A stretch of DNA of 64,000 nt from Chitinophaga sp. GbtcB8 (GTDB lineage: Bacteria; Bacteroidota; Bacteroidia; Chitinophagales; Chitinophagaceae). Every line of letters begins with the position of its first letter. Positions within the stretch are counted from its first letter, which is position 1. Of this stretch, positions 25,553 to 34,875 are shown piece by piece. The stretch lies in the NCBI RefSeq assembly GCF_019091455.1, contig NZ_JAGXJN010000001.1:1-64000 (forward strand), read 5' to 3'. The notes beneath the pieces were generated by a model. The model searched no databases and was not told where the DNA came from. It saw only the letters and a list, made by a program, of their open reading frames with translations. The translations under genes were made by a program, and so were the position numbers.

Positions 25553-26356
25553 CTATTTAACAGGCGTATAATACTTCATTGCCTCCGGCATCAGCTGTTG
25601 CAGCTGCTGCACACGGCGGGCGTCACTGGGGTGGGTGCTTAAAAGCTCCGGTGGTTTTTGTCCGCCGCCGGTATTAGCCATACGCTGCCAGAAGGGAATG
25701 GCTTCCTGCGGGTTGTAGCCGGCCATTGCCATAAAGATCACGCCCAGGTGATCGGCTTCCAGCTCATTCTGGCGGGAAAAGGCCATCAGCCCCACATTAC
25801 CGCCTACGCCAAAAGATTGTAAAAAGATGTTCTGCGCCTGCGGGTTGCGGTTCAGCGCTACGGAACCGGCTACCTGTATACCTTGCGCTATCAGGCCCTG
25901 GCTCATACGCTCATTACCATGGCGGGCAATGGCGTGCGCAATTTCATGGCCCATTACGCAGGCCAGCGCAGTCTCATTCTGCGTAACCGGCAGCAGGCCG
26001 GTATACACAACTACCTTACCACCCGGCATACACCAGGCATTTACTTCTTTATTATTTACCAGGTTAAATTCCCATTTATAGGTGGAGATCTCTTTGCCGG
26101 CATTATGATCGTTCATGTAACGGGTTACCGCACCGGCTATGCGTGAGCCTACCCTTTTAACCATTTCAGCATCTTTACTGGCCGCAGGGGAAACCGCTTT
26201 GTTCTCCGTTAAAAAGCTCTGGTACTCCTGCAGTGCCATAGACTGCATTTGACTTTCGGGGATCAGGTTCAGCTGACTGCGGCCGGTAATAGGCACCCTG
26301 GTACAGGCAGCCATAAATCCCAGGCCGGCAGTTAAAAATAAAACAGTCTTTTTCAT
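25553..26356 (-). CDS. M48-family metallopeptidase, lipoprotein
   Basis: 267 residues. A lipoprotein signal (MKKTVLFLTAGLGFMAACTR) has the lipobox cysteine at about 18. The zinc site is CVMGHEIAHAIARHGNERMSQ-like: HEIAH near residue 132 and the third ligand in NELEADHLGV near residue 196. It is similar to the BepA/LoiP/Oma1 group that degrades misfolded outer-membrane proteins from the periplasmic side. The start at 26356 is preferred to 26368, since it begins the signal peptide. Confidence 0.9.
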   Translation of the reverse strand: MKKTVLFLTAGLGFMAACTRVPITGRSQLNLIPESQMQSMALQEYQSFLTENKAVSPAASKDAEMVKRVGSRIAGAVTRYMNDHNAGKEISTYKWEFNLVNNKEVNAWCMPGGKVVVYTGLLPVTQNETALACVMGHEIAHAIARHGNERMSQGLIAQGIQVAGSVALNRNPQAQNIFLQSFGVGGNVGLMAFSRQNELEADHLGVIFMAMAGYNPQEAIPFWQRMANTGGGQKPPELLSTHPSDARRVQQLQQLMPEAMKYYTPVK

Positions 26357-26462
26357 GGGTGAAGTCATTTGTTTTTTCTTGGACCAACTATACCAACTCC
26401 TACGCTACAGGTTCGCATATTTCTGAATAACAATCCAGGATGATTGTAAGTTGGTTCAGTGG

Positions 26463-26493
26463 CAAAAATACTTAGTGCAATCGGTATGCCAAA
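26463..26493 (-). promoter_or_regulatory. Promoter of the M48 peptidase gene
   Basis: TTTG (26490-26493 on the minus strand), 19 bases, TATTTTTG (26463-26470). Good match to the two-part Bacteroidota consensus; leader about 100 bases. Confidence 0.65.
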
Positions 26494-26646
26494 CAAACAG
26501 GGTCAGCAAATTTTCGGGAATCATGCAAAACCGCTATCAAAGCAGGTATGCAGGTTGCTCTTTTATGAAAAAGAACCACCTGCACTACCTGGCAGTGATA
26601 TTTGATGTATATAAATAAGTGGAACTTATATCAAAAGGAAAGATGA

Positions 26647-27300
26647 TCAGGGCTTACGGCGGAAACCCCTTCTGTTTTTGAACAGCGGCACCTTATTCTC
26701 GTTACCGGTAAGCAGGCGCGCAATGTTCTTCTGGTGGGTTAGTACCACCATCAAGGCTACCGCTATAGCAAAAATGCGGTAAAAAACCTCCGGTTCGTTA
26801 AAGATGTAAAGGATCAGGATCGGGAATGCAATACTGGCTATAATAGAGCTCAGTGATACATACCTTGTAAAGAACAGGATCATTAAGAACACGCCTACAC
26901 AGCAAACGGCTACAATAGGCTGTATGGCCAGCACCAGCCCAAACAGGGTGGCAATACCTTTACCGCCTTTGAAACCGGCCCATATCGGAAAAATGTGGCC
27001 CACTACTGCGGCCAAACCTAACCCGATCTGGAAGTTTACGAGCTGTGTTAAATGATCTGAGTTCTGATAATAGGGTAAAAGATAGGAAAGCCTGACTGCT
27101 ATAACTCCCTTCAGCATATCCACCACCATTACAAAGGCTCCGGCTTTAGGGCCCAGCACACGGAAAGTATTGGTAGCACCGGCATTGCCGCTGCCATACT
27201 CCCGTATATCCATACCAAAAACCCCTTTGCTAACCCAAACGGCGGTAGGCACTGATCCTATGAGATAGGCACATATAAGGAATAACAATTCTATCATCAC
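26647..27300 (-). CDS. plsY: Acyl-phosphate:glycerol-3-phosphate acyltransferase
   Basis: 217 residues with five or six membrane helices. The family motifs are GSVPTAVWVSKGVFGMDIRE, YGSGNAGATNTFRVLG and the loop GFKGGKGIATLFG. It makes lysophosphatidate from acyl-phosphate, the first step of phospholipid synthesis in the inner membrane. The region downstream (26601-26640) has an AT-rich inverted repeat that may end transcription. Confidence 0.95.
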   Translation of the reverse strand: MMIELLFLICAYLIGSVPTAVWVSKGVFGMDIREYGSGNAGATNTFRVLGPKAGAFVMVVDMLKGVIAVRLSYLLPYYQNSDHLTQLVNFQIGLGLAAVVGHIFPIWAGFKGGKGIATLFGLVLAIQPIVAVCCVGVFLMILFFTRYVSLSSIIASIAFPILILYIFNEPEVFYRIFAIAVALMVVLTHQKNIARLLTGNENKVPLFKNRRGFRRKP

Positions 27301-27421
27301 AATAAGTTAGAATGCTAAGATAACGAAAATCTGCGCCAAAATTAATAAAATATTATCTTTTTCTTTAACACGAAAGTTGAATAATTCTTGTTTTTTACGA
27401 TTGTTAAATATAATTATTTTT

Positions 27422-28237
27422 TCATTCCGCTACCAGTCTTATAGCCAGCCAATTATCCTTCTCTACCTGTTCCAGCCTCTGCAGGCCTGCTTTTGCGGCA
27501 CTTTCTAAAATTATTTTTTCATCCTGGGTCATAATACCACTTAACAGCAGCTGCCCGCCCGGGTTCAACAGCCTGCGCATGCTGGTCATGAATTGCAGCA
27601 GAATATTACGGTTAATGTTGGCGAGTATAATATCGTAAGGGCCTTCCAGATCTTCCAGGCTATCTGCCTGCCAGATATTTACCTCTACCTGGTTGCCAGC
27701 TGCATTTTCTTTACTATTCTCTACTGACCAGTCGTCAATGTCGATGGCATCTGTTTGTGCGGCGCCCATTTTTTGCGCCAGTATGGCCAGTATGCCGGTG
27801 CCGGTTCCAAAATCAAATACCTTTTTGCCCGCAATATCCAGCTGTTGCATAAGCTGTATCATGGAAAAGGTAGTGGCATGGTGCCCGGTACCAAAAGCCA
27901 TTTTAGGCGTGATCACTATTTCATGCTCCAATGTTTGTGTAAAGGGTGCATGAAAACCTGCACGTATGCCGCAAAAGCTGCCTACAACCACCGGCTCAAA
28001 ATTGCTTTCCCACAGGGCATTCCAGTTCTCCTGTTTGATCTCCTCTTTCGTATAGGTAATACCGTAAGACTGCAGCAGGTTATCCAGTGCTGCAACATCA
28101 AAATCTGTGGTGGGTATGTAGGCTACCAGGGTGCCCGGCCGCTCTTCAAATCCTTCGTAACTGATCTCAGTAAGCTGCGCTACCAGTACATCTGCAAGTT
28201 CGGGTGCACAGGCTATTGTGATGGCTATGTGTGACAT
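27422..28237 (-). CDS. prmA: Ribosomal protein L11 methyltransferase
   Basis: 271 residues from the ATG at 28237. SAM motif I is KKVFDFGTGTGILAILAQ and the catalytic NPPY-like segment appears as DIILANINRNILLQF, as in PrmA. TPKMAFGTGHHATT is the signature preceding it. It trimethylates ribosomal protein L11. A longer frame back to 28414 would overlap the NIPSNAP gene and is rejected. Confidence 0.93.
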   Translation of the reverse strand: MSHIAITIACAPELADVLVAQLTEISYEGFEERPGTLVAYIPTTDFDVAALDNLLQSYGITYTKEEIKQENWNALWESNFEPVVVGSFCGIRAGFHAPFTQTLEHEIVITPKMAFGTGHHATTFSMIQLMQQLDIAGKKVFDFGTGTGILAILAQKMGAAQTDAIDIDDWSVENSKENAAGNQVEVNIWQADSLEDLEGPYDIILANINRNILLQFMTSMRRLLNPGGQLLLSGIMTQDEKIILESAAKAGLQRLEQVEKDNWLAIRLVAE

Positions 28238-28265
28238 GGGAGCGAAGGTAATCCGTAATTCCCAA

Positions 28266-29093
28266 TTAGTAGTCTGAGTATTCTGTCGGATACAGGAACA
28301 TAATATCCTGGTGAGATACATTATGCTGGTACTCCGGCAGGGCGGATAACTGCTTCCAGGCCGGGTCGCTGCCAAAGGATTTCCAGTGCGCCTCGCGGGC
28401 AGCTTTATTCTCAAAAGTGGTCAGGTACATGAGGTTGGGCATATGGCTGCCGCTGATCACCTCTCCATAAAACACGGCGTTAAAGTTCAGGCGTTTGAAA
28501 ATGCCTACTTCATCGCCTTTATTAAACATTTGTACCTTATTGCGGTATAATTTTTCTGTAGGGCCTTCGTAGCTGCGCAGCTCATAGATACGCTCTTTCT
28601 TAGGGCCGCTGAGCGCCGGCAGCTCCAGCTGCGGATGGGCGCTGAAGGCCTGCAGCAGCATGATTTCCATTCTCGTATAGGGGGCAGCGTTATAGGCTGC
28701 ATCCAGGTATTCCGCACCGGCCGTTCCATGTTCCTTACTGGCTTCCAGCTGTTCCGGCAGCTGCTGGAACTGTTCCAGGCGCTTGTAAGGTATCAGCACA
28801 TAAATACGGCGGTCTGCAGCCGTATCATTGCCTACCGGCTTAAATACGCCTACTTTGGAAATGCCTGCCTTGTGTACGGCAGGTAAAAAAGCCTGTTCAA
28901 GGTAATGATCTACCGTGCTTTCCTGTGCAGCATCTTTCACATGATAAACCCTGATCTCGTAGAACTCACGCTGCGGCGGTTTTGCGGCAGCGTTAACAGA
29001 TGATTGCAACATGCAAATGAGGATGGTAATACATAAGCCCAGGCTTCCGTTTAACGATCTCCTGAATGATCTTGACATTGTACAGTGTAACAT
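28266..29093 (-). CDS. Exported NIPSNAP-family protein, two-domain
   Basis: 275 residues. A signal-like N-terminus (GSLGLCITILICMLQSSVNA) is followed by two ferredoxin-like NIPSNAP units: FYEIRVYHVKD at about 43 and IYELRSYEGPTEKLY at about 167, with FKRLNFNAVFYGEVISG in the second. The family is common as secreted proteins in Bacteroidota; the biochemical role is not known. The ATG at 29078 is an alternative start. Confidence 0.85.
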   Translation of the reverse strand: MLHCTMSRSFRRSLNGSLGLCITILICMLQSSVNAAAKPPQREFYEIRVYHVKDAAQESTVDHYLEQAFLPAVHKAGISKVGVFKPVGNDTAADRRIYVLIPYKRLEQFQQLPEQLEASKEHGTAGAEYLDAAYNAAPYTRMEIMLLQAFSAHPQLELPALSGPKKERIYELRSYEGPTEKLYRNKVQMFNKGDEVGIFKRLNFNAVFYGEVISGSHMPNLMYLTTFENKAAREAHWKSFGSDPAWKQLSALPEYQHNVSHQDIMFLYPTEYSDY

Positions 29094-29228
29094 GAAATTT
29101 ATAAATTGTGTAGCGGCAAACGGTTGTCCAATTTAATAGTAAACCCCAGATTTTTTCAGTGAAATATTACAAGCGGCAATATAATAGGGACTAATTGTTA
29201 AACGCTGGTTAACGCGCCGTTTTTCTCA

Positions 29229-29264
29229 TAAAAAAAACAACCGCCCCTAACGGAACGGTTGCTT
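29229..29264 (-). terminator. Terminator after pnp
   Basis: Minus-strand stem CAACCG/CGGTTG (29238-29243 and 29256-29261) followed by a run of T (the A-run at 29230-29237). Confidence 0.8.
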
Positions 29265-29289
29265 TCTATAAAAAGATAATTACTGCTTA

Positions 29290-31620
29290 TTATTCGTCGT
29301 CACCAATAAACTGTGCAGGTGCATCATGTTCTGGTCTGGGAGGGCGCGGGCCACGGTCGCGGTTATCACCACGGTCGCCACCACCACGGGGCGGACGGCC
29401 ACCACCGCCAAAGCGGTCACCACGATCACCGCGGTCGCCACGATCGCCCCGGTCAGGACGGTCGCCTCTTTCCGGGCGCTCAGGCCTTTCCACATAACCT
29501 TCCGGTTTTGGCATCAGCACACGGCGGCTCAGCTTAAACTTACCGGTTTTGGGATCTGTACCCACCAGCTTCACTTTTACCTTTTCGCCTTCTGACAGTA
29601 CACCTTCCATATTTTCCAGGCGTTTCCAGGAAACTTCAGAAATGTGCAGCAAACCTTGTTTACCAGGCAGGAACTCTACAAACGCACCGTAAGGCATTAC
29701 TGATTTTACGGTAGATTCGTATACTTCGCCCACTTCAGGAACAGCTACAATACCTTTTATCCAAACCAGGGCTTTATCCAGGCTCTCTTTCTGTGCAGAG
29801 AAGATGCTTACTTCGCCGGTTTCACCAACTTCTTCAATGTTGATAGTGGTACCGGTTTCGCGCTGGATCTCCTGGATCACTTTACCGCCGGGGCCTATCA
29901 CAGCGCCAATATATTCGCGGTCAATGATCAGTTTCTCCATGCGTGGTGCATGCGGTTTAGGTTCCGGACGCGGTGCCGGCAGGGTGGCATACATGGCTTC
30001 CAGGATGTGTAAACGTCCGCGCAGGGCTTGTGCCAGCGCCTGGCGCATTACATCCATGCTTAAACCATCTACCTTAATATCCATCTGGATACCGGTAATA
30101 CCATCGCGGGTACCGGTTACTTTAAAGTCCATATCACCCAGGTGATCTTCATCGCCCAGGATGTCTGTTAACACAGCCCATTTACCGTCAGATGCGCGGG
30201 AAATTAATCCCATAGCCACACCGGATACGTGTTTAGGCAATGGTACGCTGGCATCCATCAGCGCCAGTGAACCGGCACATACGGTAGCCATGGAAGAGGA
30301 ACCGTTAGATTCCAGGATATCAGATACTACACGCACAGTATAAGCATATTCGCTGCCCGGCATCATTTGTTTCAATGAACGCATGGCCAGGTTACCGTGC
30401 CCTACTTCCCTACGGCCGGGGCCGCGCATCGGTTTTACTTCACCGGTTGAGAAGGGAGGGAAATTATAGTGCAGAATGAATTTTGAATATTTGGAGGTAG
30501 CAGCGCTTTCAATCAGCAGCTCATCATCCGGTGTACCCAGGGTAACGGTGGTGAGGGATTGTGTTTCACCGCGGGTGAACAGGGCGCAACCGTGCGGGGA
30601 GGGCAGCAGGTCCACTTCCATGTTCAGGGGACGTACCTGGTCCAGGCTACGGCCGTCCAAACGAACGGATTCATCCAGGATCATGTTACGCACCACTTCT
30701 TTTTCCAGGCTGTGCAGGTATTTACCTACCAGTGGCTGGTCTTCTTCCGGCAGCTCGTCTACGTTCAGGAAAGTTTCCAGCTCTTCGCCGATCTGGTGGA
30801 ATGCATCGGTACGTTCGTGCTTACCCATGGCAGACTTAGCTACCTGGTGAATGCGCTCCTGTGCAAATGCCGCTATTTTAGCTTTCAGCTCTTCGTTGGT
30901 GTGGGGCTTTTCATACTCGCGTTTTGCAGTAGCACCGGCTAACTGGCGCAGCTCTTCCTGTGCCTTTACCTGTGCCTGGATCGCAGTGTGTGCTACCTCG
31001 ATGGCTTTGATCAGGTCTTCTTCGCTACATTCCTTGCTCTCACCTTCCACCATCATAATGTTCTTGGCAGTAGCGCCTATGATGAAGTCCATATCGGCTT
31101 TCTCCATCTGTGAGCGGGTGGGGTTGATCACCATCTCACCTTCTACACGGCCTACTCTTACTTCAGAGATGATCTCCTGGATGGGCACATCAGACACGGC
31201 CAGGGCAGCAGAAGCAGCCAGGCAGGCCAATGCATCCGGTAATACTTCCGCATCGGAAGAAATGAGGGTTACCAGCACCTGTACCTCACATAAATAATCA
31301 TCGGGGAACAGGGGGCGCAATGCGCGGTCTATCAAACGGGAGATAAGTACTTCGTAATCAGACAGTTTGCCTTCGCGTTTAAAGAAGGAGCCGGGGATAC
31401 GGCCTGCTGATGCAAATTTTTCCTGGTAGTCAACAGTTAGGGGGAAGAAACTTTGTCCTGGTTTTGGTTCTTTATTCGCTACAACGGTAGCCAGTAATAT
31501 ACAATCGCCCAAACGTACGGTAACGGCGCCATCAGCCTGGCGGGCCATCTTGCCTGTTTCTATGGTGACGATGCGGCCGTTTCCTATATCTAATTTGACT
31601 GAAATAGGCGTTAGATTCAT
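29290..31620 (-). CDS. pnp: Polyribonucleotide nucleotidyltransferase (PNPase)
   Basis: 776 residues. Two RNase PH domains (about 10-220 and 320-550, with HYNFPPFSTGEV and RREVGHGNLAMR), then a KH domain (IGPGGKVIQEIQRETGT near 575) and an S1 domain (VYESTVKSVMPYGAFVEF near 635). It degrades RNA 3' to 5' by phosphorolysis. The last 60 residues are a disordered tail of repeated RGD and RP words, longer than in E. coli. It lies downstream of rpsO, the classical arrangement, but with an intervening terminator. Confidence 0.97.
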   Translation of the reverse strand: MNLTPISVKLDIGNGRIVTIETGKMARQADGAVTVRLGDCILLATVVANKEPKPGQSFFPLTVDYQEKFASAGRIPGSFFKREGKLSDYEVLISRLIDRALRPLFPDDYLCEVQVLVTLISSDAEVLPDALACLAASAALAVSDVPIQEIISEVRVGRVEGEMVINPTRSQMEKADMDFIIGATAKNIMMVEGESKECSEEDLIKAIEVAHTAIQAQVKAQEELRQLAGATAKREYEKPHTNEELKAKIAAFAQERIHQVAKSAMGKHERTDAFHQIGEELETFLNVDELPEEDQPLVGKYLHSLEKEVVRNMILDESVRLDGRSLDQVRPLNMEVDLLPSPHGCALFTRGETQSLTTVTLGTPDDELLIESAATSKYSKFILHYNFPPFSTGEVKPMRGPGRREVGHGNLAMRSLKQMMPGSEYAYTVRVVSDILESNGSSSMATVCAGSLALMDASVPLPKHVSGVAMGLISRASDGKWAVLTDILGDEDHLGDMDFKVTGTRDGITGIQMDIKVDGLSMDVMRQALAQALRGRLHILEAMYATLPAPRPEPKPHAPRMEKLIIDREYIGAVIGPGGKVIQEIQRETGTTINIEEVGETGEVSIFSAQKESLDKALVWIKGIVAVPEVGEVYESTVKSVMPYGAFVEFLPGKQGLLHISEVSWKRLENMEGVLSEGEKVKVKLVGTDPKTGKFKLSRRVLMPKPEGYVERPERPERGDRPDRGDRGDRGDRGDRFGGGGRPPRGGGDRGDNRDRGPRPPRPEHDAPAQFIGDDE

Positions 31621-31650
31621 AATAAGTGAAGATTAAAAGGTATACCTAAA

Positions 31651-31690
31651 AAAAAACTATTCCCAACCTAAATGAAGTTGGGAATAGCGC
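31651..31690 (-). terminator. Terminator between rpsO and pnp
   Basis: Perfect 11-base stem CTATTCCCAAC (31657-31667) with its complement at 31677-31687, then a T-run on the minus strand. It partly separates rpsO from pnp transcription. Confidence 0.9.
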
Positions 31691-31706
31691 TATAACATGA
31701 AAATCG

Positions 31707-31979
31707 TTATTTTCTGAGACCTAACTTCTCGATCAGTGCTCTGTAACCAGAGAGGTTAGTTTTGGACAGGTAAGAAAGCAGGCGCTTTCTCTGACCTACC
31801 ATTTTCATCAAACCGCGATTGCTGGCGAAATCTTTTTTATTAGCTTTCATATGGCCGGAAATGCTGGTAATACGCTCTGTCAGTAAAGCTACCTGAGCTT
31901 CTACAGAACCTGTATTCTTTTCGCTTCCACCAAATTCCTTGAATATATTGGCTTTCTTTTCAACAGTTAAGTAAGACAT
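31707..31979 (-). CDS. rpsO: 30S ribosomal protein S15
   Basis: 90 residues, exact family length. FGGSEKNTGSVEAQVALLTERI and the rRNA-binding HMKANKKDFASNRGL and VGQRKRLLSYL motifs are clear. It binds 16S rRNA early in 30S assembly. A strong promoter (TTG, 20 bases, TACCTTTG) lies upstream at 32032-32062. Confidence 0.97.
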   Translation of the reverse strand: MSYLTVEKKANIFKEFGGSEKNTGSVEAQVALLTERITSISGHMKANKKDFASNRGLMKMVGQRKRLLSYLSKTNLSGYRALIEKLGLRK

Positions 31980-32031
31980 CTTAATAAATAATAAAAAATG
32001 ATAAAGTTTTTTCGTCGCTATTTTTCCGGTG

Positions 32032-32062
32032 CAAAGGTAAATTGAAAATTTGGAATTAACAA
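32032..32062 (-). promoter_or_regulatory. rpsO promoter
   Basis: TTG (32060-32062 on the minus strand), 20 bases, TACCTTTG (32032-32039). Close to the full Bacteroidota consensus. Confidence 0.7.
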
Positions 32063-32084
32063 TTTAACCCCGATTTCACCTGAA

Positions 32085-32163
32085 TTAATGATTAATAATG
32101 AATAATTAATAGTCGTAGATGCATGTCCGTCAATTAATTATTAATTCTTCATTATTAATTCCC
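32085..32163. repeat. Inverted heptamer-phased repeat, TTAATAA family
   Basis: The left arm (32085-32112) is TTAATGA, TTAATAA, TGAATAA, TTAATAG; the right arm (32131-32158) is CAATTAA, TTATTAA, TTCTTCA, TTATTAA. The spacer is 18 bases. It abuts the ftsE stop codon and lies upstream of the rpsO promoter. Confidence 0.8.
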
Positions 32164-32855
32164 TATACAAAATTGATGGCTGCATTATCCGTCACCTGCC
32201 CGTTTTCCGTGCGCAGCACCCGGGAAGGGAACTTTTGCAGCACAATATAGTCATGGGTAGCCATTACGATGGCGGTGCCATCTTCCCGGCAAATGCGGAA
32301 CAGGAGCTGCATAATACCGTCGGAGGTTTCCGGATCCAGGTTACCGGTGGGCTCATCGGCCAGGATCAGCTTGGGAGAGTTAAGCAGGGCACGGGCAATA
32401 TCCACACGCTGCTGTTCGCCGCCGCTGAGCTCATAAGGCATTTTAAACCCTTTGGTGCCCAGGCCTACCTTATCCAATACATCGGCAATCTTATCTTCCA
32501 TCTGCTTCGGATCCAGCCAGCCGGTGGCTTTCAGCACAAATTTCAGGTTATCATGCACATTACGGTCTGTGAGCAGCTGAAAATCCTGGAACACCACGCC
32601 CAGGTTACGGCGCAGGTAAGGCACCTTTTTCCAGTCCATTTTTTTCAGGTCAAAGCCTACTACCTGCCCGGCCCCTTCCCGCAGGGTAAGGTCGCCGTAC
32701 AGTGTTTTCAGCAGGCTGGACTTACCGGTACCGGTTTTGCCGATGAGGTACACGAACTCGCCTTTGTTCACCGCAATATTCACATCAGATAAGATCAAAG
32801 AGTTGCCCTGGTATATGTTAACGTTGGATAGTTGTAAGATCGGTTGCTCCTCCAT
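32163..32855 (-). CDS. ftsE: Cell division ABC-transporter ATP-binding protein FtsE
   Basis: 230 residues. Walker A is [17 protein letters not shown], the signature is [15 protein letters not shown], Walker B is [12 protein letters not shown] and the H-loop follows. Closest to FtsE, which with membrane protein FtsX activates peptidoglycan hydrolases at the septum. ftsX is not in this window, so the pair is split here; LolD-type transporters are the main alternative. Confidence 0.85.
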   Translation of the reverse strand: MEEQPILQLSNVNIYQGNSLILSDVNIAVNKGEFVYLIGKTGTGKSSLLKTLYGDLTLREGAGQVVGFDLKKMDWKKVPYLRRNLGVVFQDFQLLTDRNVHDNLKFVLKATGWLDPKQMEDKIADVLDKVGLGTKGFKMPYELSGGEQQRVDIARALLNSPKLILADEPTGNLDPETSDGIMQLLFRICREDGTAIVMATHDYIVLQKFPSRVLRTENGQVTDNAAINFV

Positions 32856-32935
32856 TTTGTAGTCCTGTATTAATTAACTGATTAACGCCAACAAAAATAA
32901 ATGAATATAGTTGTGAACGGAGCATTTTATAAAAA

Positions 32936-32980
32936 AACTAATAAAATAGTTGTTTAACTAAACTATTAGTTATAAGTTTG
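32936..32980 (+). promoter_or_regulatory. blaI promoter with overlapping dyad operator
   Basis: AACTAATAAAATAGTT (32936-32951) and AACTAAACTATTAGTT (32956-32971) form an inverted repeat matching at 13 of 16 positions across a 4-base centre. The promoter is TTG (32950-32952), 20 bases, TAAGTTTG (32973-32980). The dyad covers the -33 region and runs up to the -7 box, as expected for BlaI autorepression. Confidence 0.75.
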
Positions 32981-32995
32981 GATAAATGAAATCAT

Positions 32996-33376
32996 ATGAG
33001 CACACCTTCCGTAAAAACCCTCACCAAAGCTGAGGAACAGATTATGCAGGTGCTCTGGCAAAAAGGGCCTTGTTTTGTAAAAGAGGTGATTGAGGAGCTG
33101 CCGGAACCCAAACCACATTACAACACCACCTCTACCCTGGTGAAAATCCTGGTAGAAAAAGGCTTTGTAGATTTTAAGGCATATGGTAAATCGCACCAGT
33201 ACTATGCGCTCATCAGCAAGGATGAATACAGCCACAAAACCGTAAAACAGCTGGTAAAGGGCTATTTCGAAGGCTCTTACAGTAACCTGATCTCCTTTTT
33301 CGTAAAGGAAAAGGACCTGAGTGTAAACGACCTGGAAAAACTGCTGAAACAAATTAAGGACGCTCAAAACAAATAA
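32996..33376 (+). CDS. blaI: BlaI/MecI-type repressor
   Basis: 126 residues. N-terminal winged helix: LTKAEEQIMQVLWQKGPCFVK, then NTTSTLVKILVEKGFVDFK. The C-terminal helices (about 80-125) form the dimer part that BlaR1 signalling normally cleaves or releases. Represses its own operon by binding dyads such as that at 32936-32971. It is followed after three bases by the BlaR1-like gene. Confidence 0.9.
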   Translation: MSTPSVKTLTKAEEQIMQVLWQKGPCFVKEVIEELPEPKPHYNTTSTLVKILVEKGFVDFKAYGKSHQYYALISKDEYSHKTVKQLVKGYFEGSYSNLISFFVKEKDLSVNDLEKLLKQIKDAQNK

Positions 33377-33379
33377 GCT

Positions 33380-34801
33380 ATGGAACTGCTGCTCTCCTAC
33401 CTGCTTAAGATGATGGTATGCTCCGGCATCCTGTATGCCTACTACCACCTGGCCCTGCGCAACAACCGCTTTCACCAGTGGAACCGGTATTACCTGCTGC
33501 TGGCTACTTTACTGTCATTATTCCTGCCTTTGCTGCAATTACCATCGCCTTTTGAAGGTAAACAGGCGCCGGCCTTTACCAATTATGCCACGCAAATTAT
33601 TACGCTGCGGGAATTTATTTTACCGGCTACACCCGTTACCGTGGTGAATTACCTGGGAATATTGCAGCTGGCCTATGGCGGGGTAGTGCTGTTATTACTG
33701 GGCCGCATCTTATACGGCTGCTGGAAAATACAGCGGCTTATTCAACACAGCCGGGTACAGCACCTGCGCCCTTACCACCTGGTGCAAAGTGAGCAGGTAC
33801 AAATGCCCTTCTCTTTTTTCCGTTACATTTTCTGGAGCGGAAATATTAATCCTGACAGTACGGACGGGCAGCAAATACTGCAACATGAGCTGGCCCATGT
33901 AACCCAAAAGCACAGTGTGGACAAGCTGCTGATGGAGCTGGTGTGCGCCATAGGCTGGGTTAATCCCTTCTTTCACCTGTTTAAAAGGGAGCTGGCACTG
34001 GTACATGAATTTATTGCCGACCAGCAGGCAGCCGGCAGCCAGGTAGCGGATTATGCGCAAACTATTTTACAGGTAATGCTGCAAAGCAAACAGCTTTCCA
34101 TGACCAACAACTTCTTTCACCCGCCTATACAACGCAGGATCAATATGCTTTTAACACAAAAATCAAATTTTACGCTCATGAAAAAATTTATTGTATTCCC
34201 AATACTGGCTGCCCTGGTTATTTTCATTGGCTGCCAGCAGAATAACGATGCGGCTGTGCCGGGAACAAAAGATATTACCATGGAGGAGCTGAAAGCTATG
34301 GATGGTGCTCAGATCAAGTCCATTAAAGTCGATGGTAAAACCATGATAATCACTACCGACGATGGCAGGAACTATCGTGTCACCGATTACAAGCCAAGCG
34401 ATCCGACACAGAAACCGGATACAAAAAATGAAGTATTCACTTTTGTAGAGAACCCGCCGGTGTATCCTGGTGGAGAACAGGCCCTGGCAGCGTATTTGAG
34501 CAAGAACATCCGTTATCCCAAAACAGCGCAGGAGCAAAATGTTTCGGGAACTGTATTTGTGCAGTTCGTAGTACAGGCCGATGGCGTTATCAGCGATGTA
34601 CATACTGTAGGCGCCCCTAAAGGCAGTGGTTTGGAAGAAGAAGCCATACGGGTGGTGAAGGAAATGCCTAAATGGACGCCAGGCACCCAGCAGGGCCGAA
34701 AAGTAGCGGTGCAGTTTAACCTGCCTATCCGCTACACCCTTCAAACATCTATGAATATGATACGGCCCTTTATGCTGTTCGGCAAACAGGGTAATTGCTA
34801 A
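33380..34801 (+). CDS. BlaR1-like M56 peptidase fused to a TonB C-terminal domain
   Basis: 473 residues. Three or four N-terminal membrane helices surround an M56 zinc protease: QHELAHVTQKHS near residue 170 and ELALVHEFIADQQA near 205. A further membrane helix (FIVFPILAALVIFIG) follows at about 265, then a periplasmic part ending in a TonB-type domain (PVYPGGEQALAAYLSKNIRYP, GTVFVQFVVQADG) at about 355-455. It lacks the penicillin-binding sensor domain of staphylococcal BlaR1. Its signal and target genes are unknown. The last 16 residues after the TonB domain look non-conserved. Confidence 0.88.
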   Translation: MELLLSYLLKMMVCSGILYAYYHLALRNNRFHQWNRYYLLLATLLSLFLPLLQLPSPFEGKQAPAFTNYATQIITLREFILPATPVTVVNYLGILQLAYGGVVLLLLGRILYGCWKIQRLIQHSRVQHLRPYHLVQSEQVQMPFSFFRYIFWSGNINPDSTDGQQILQHELAHVTQKHSVDKLLMELVCAIGWVNPFFHLFKRELALVHEFIADQQAAGSQVADYAQTILQVMLQSKQLSMTNNFFHPPIQRRINMLLTQKSNFTLMKKFIVFPILAALVIFIGCQQNNDAAVPGTKDITMEELKAMDGAQIKSIKVDGKTMIITTDDGRNYRVTDYKPSDPTQKPDTKNEVFTFVENPPVYPGGEQALAAYLSKNIRYPKTAQEQNVSGTVFVQFVVQADGVISDVHTVGAPKGSGLEEEAIRVVKEMPKWTPGTQQGRKVAVQFNLPIRYTLQTSMNMIRPFMLFGKQGNC

Positions 34802-34805
34802 AAAT

Positions 34806-34850
34806 AACTACGGCAGCTATTTGTGTAAACAATAGCTGCCGTAGATTTCT
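34806..34850. terminator. Strong hairpin between blaR1-like gene and purM
   Basis: Perfect 14-base stem CTACGGCAGCTATT (34808-34821) with its complement at 34831-34844 and a 9-base loop. The following T-run is short. It lies between converging genes. Confidence 0.8.
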
Positions 34851-34875
34851 CAACATAGGGTTAACCCCAATTTTT

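Noticed and set aside
26357-26646. An RNA gene between the M48 gene and plsY
   Set aside because: Only a promoter for the M48 gene and weak inverted repeats are visible (26548-26581, 26601-26640); not enough for an RNA call.
28238-28414. N-terminal extension of PrmA
   Set aside because: It would overlap the NIPSNAP gene and lacks family similarity.
29313-29595. Rightward His/Arg-rich frames opposite the pnp tail
   Set aside because: These are antisense shadows of the repetitive RGD-coding region.
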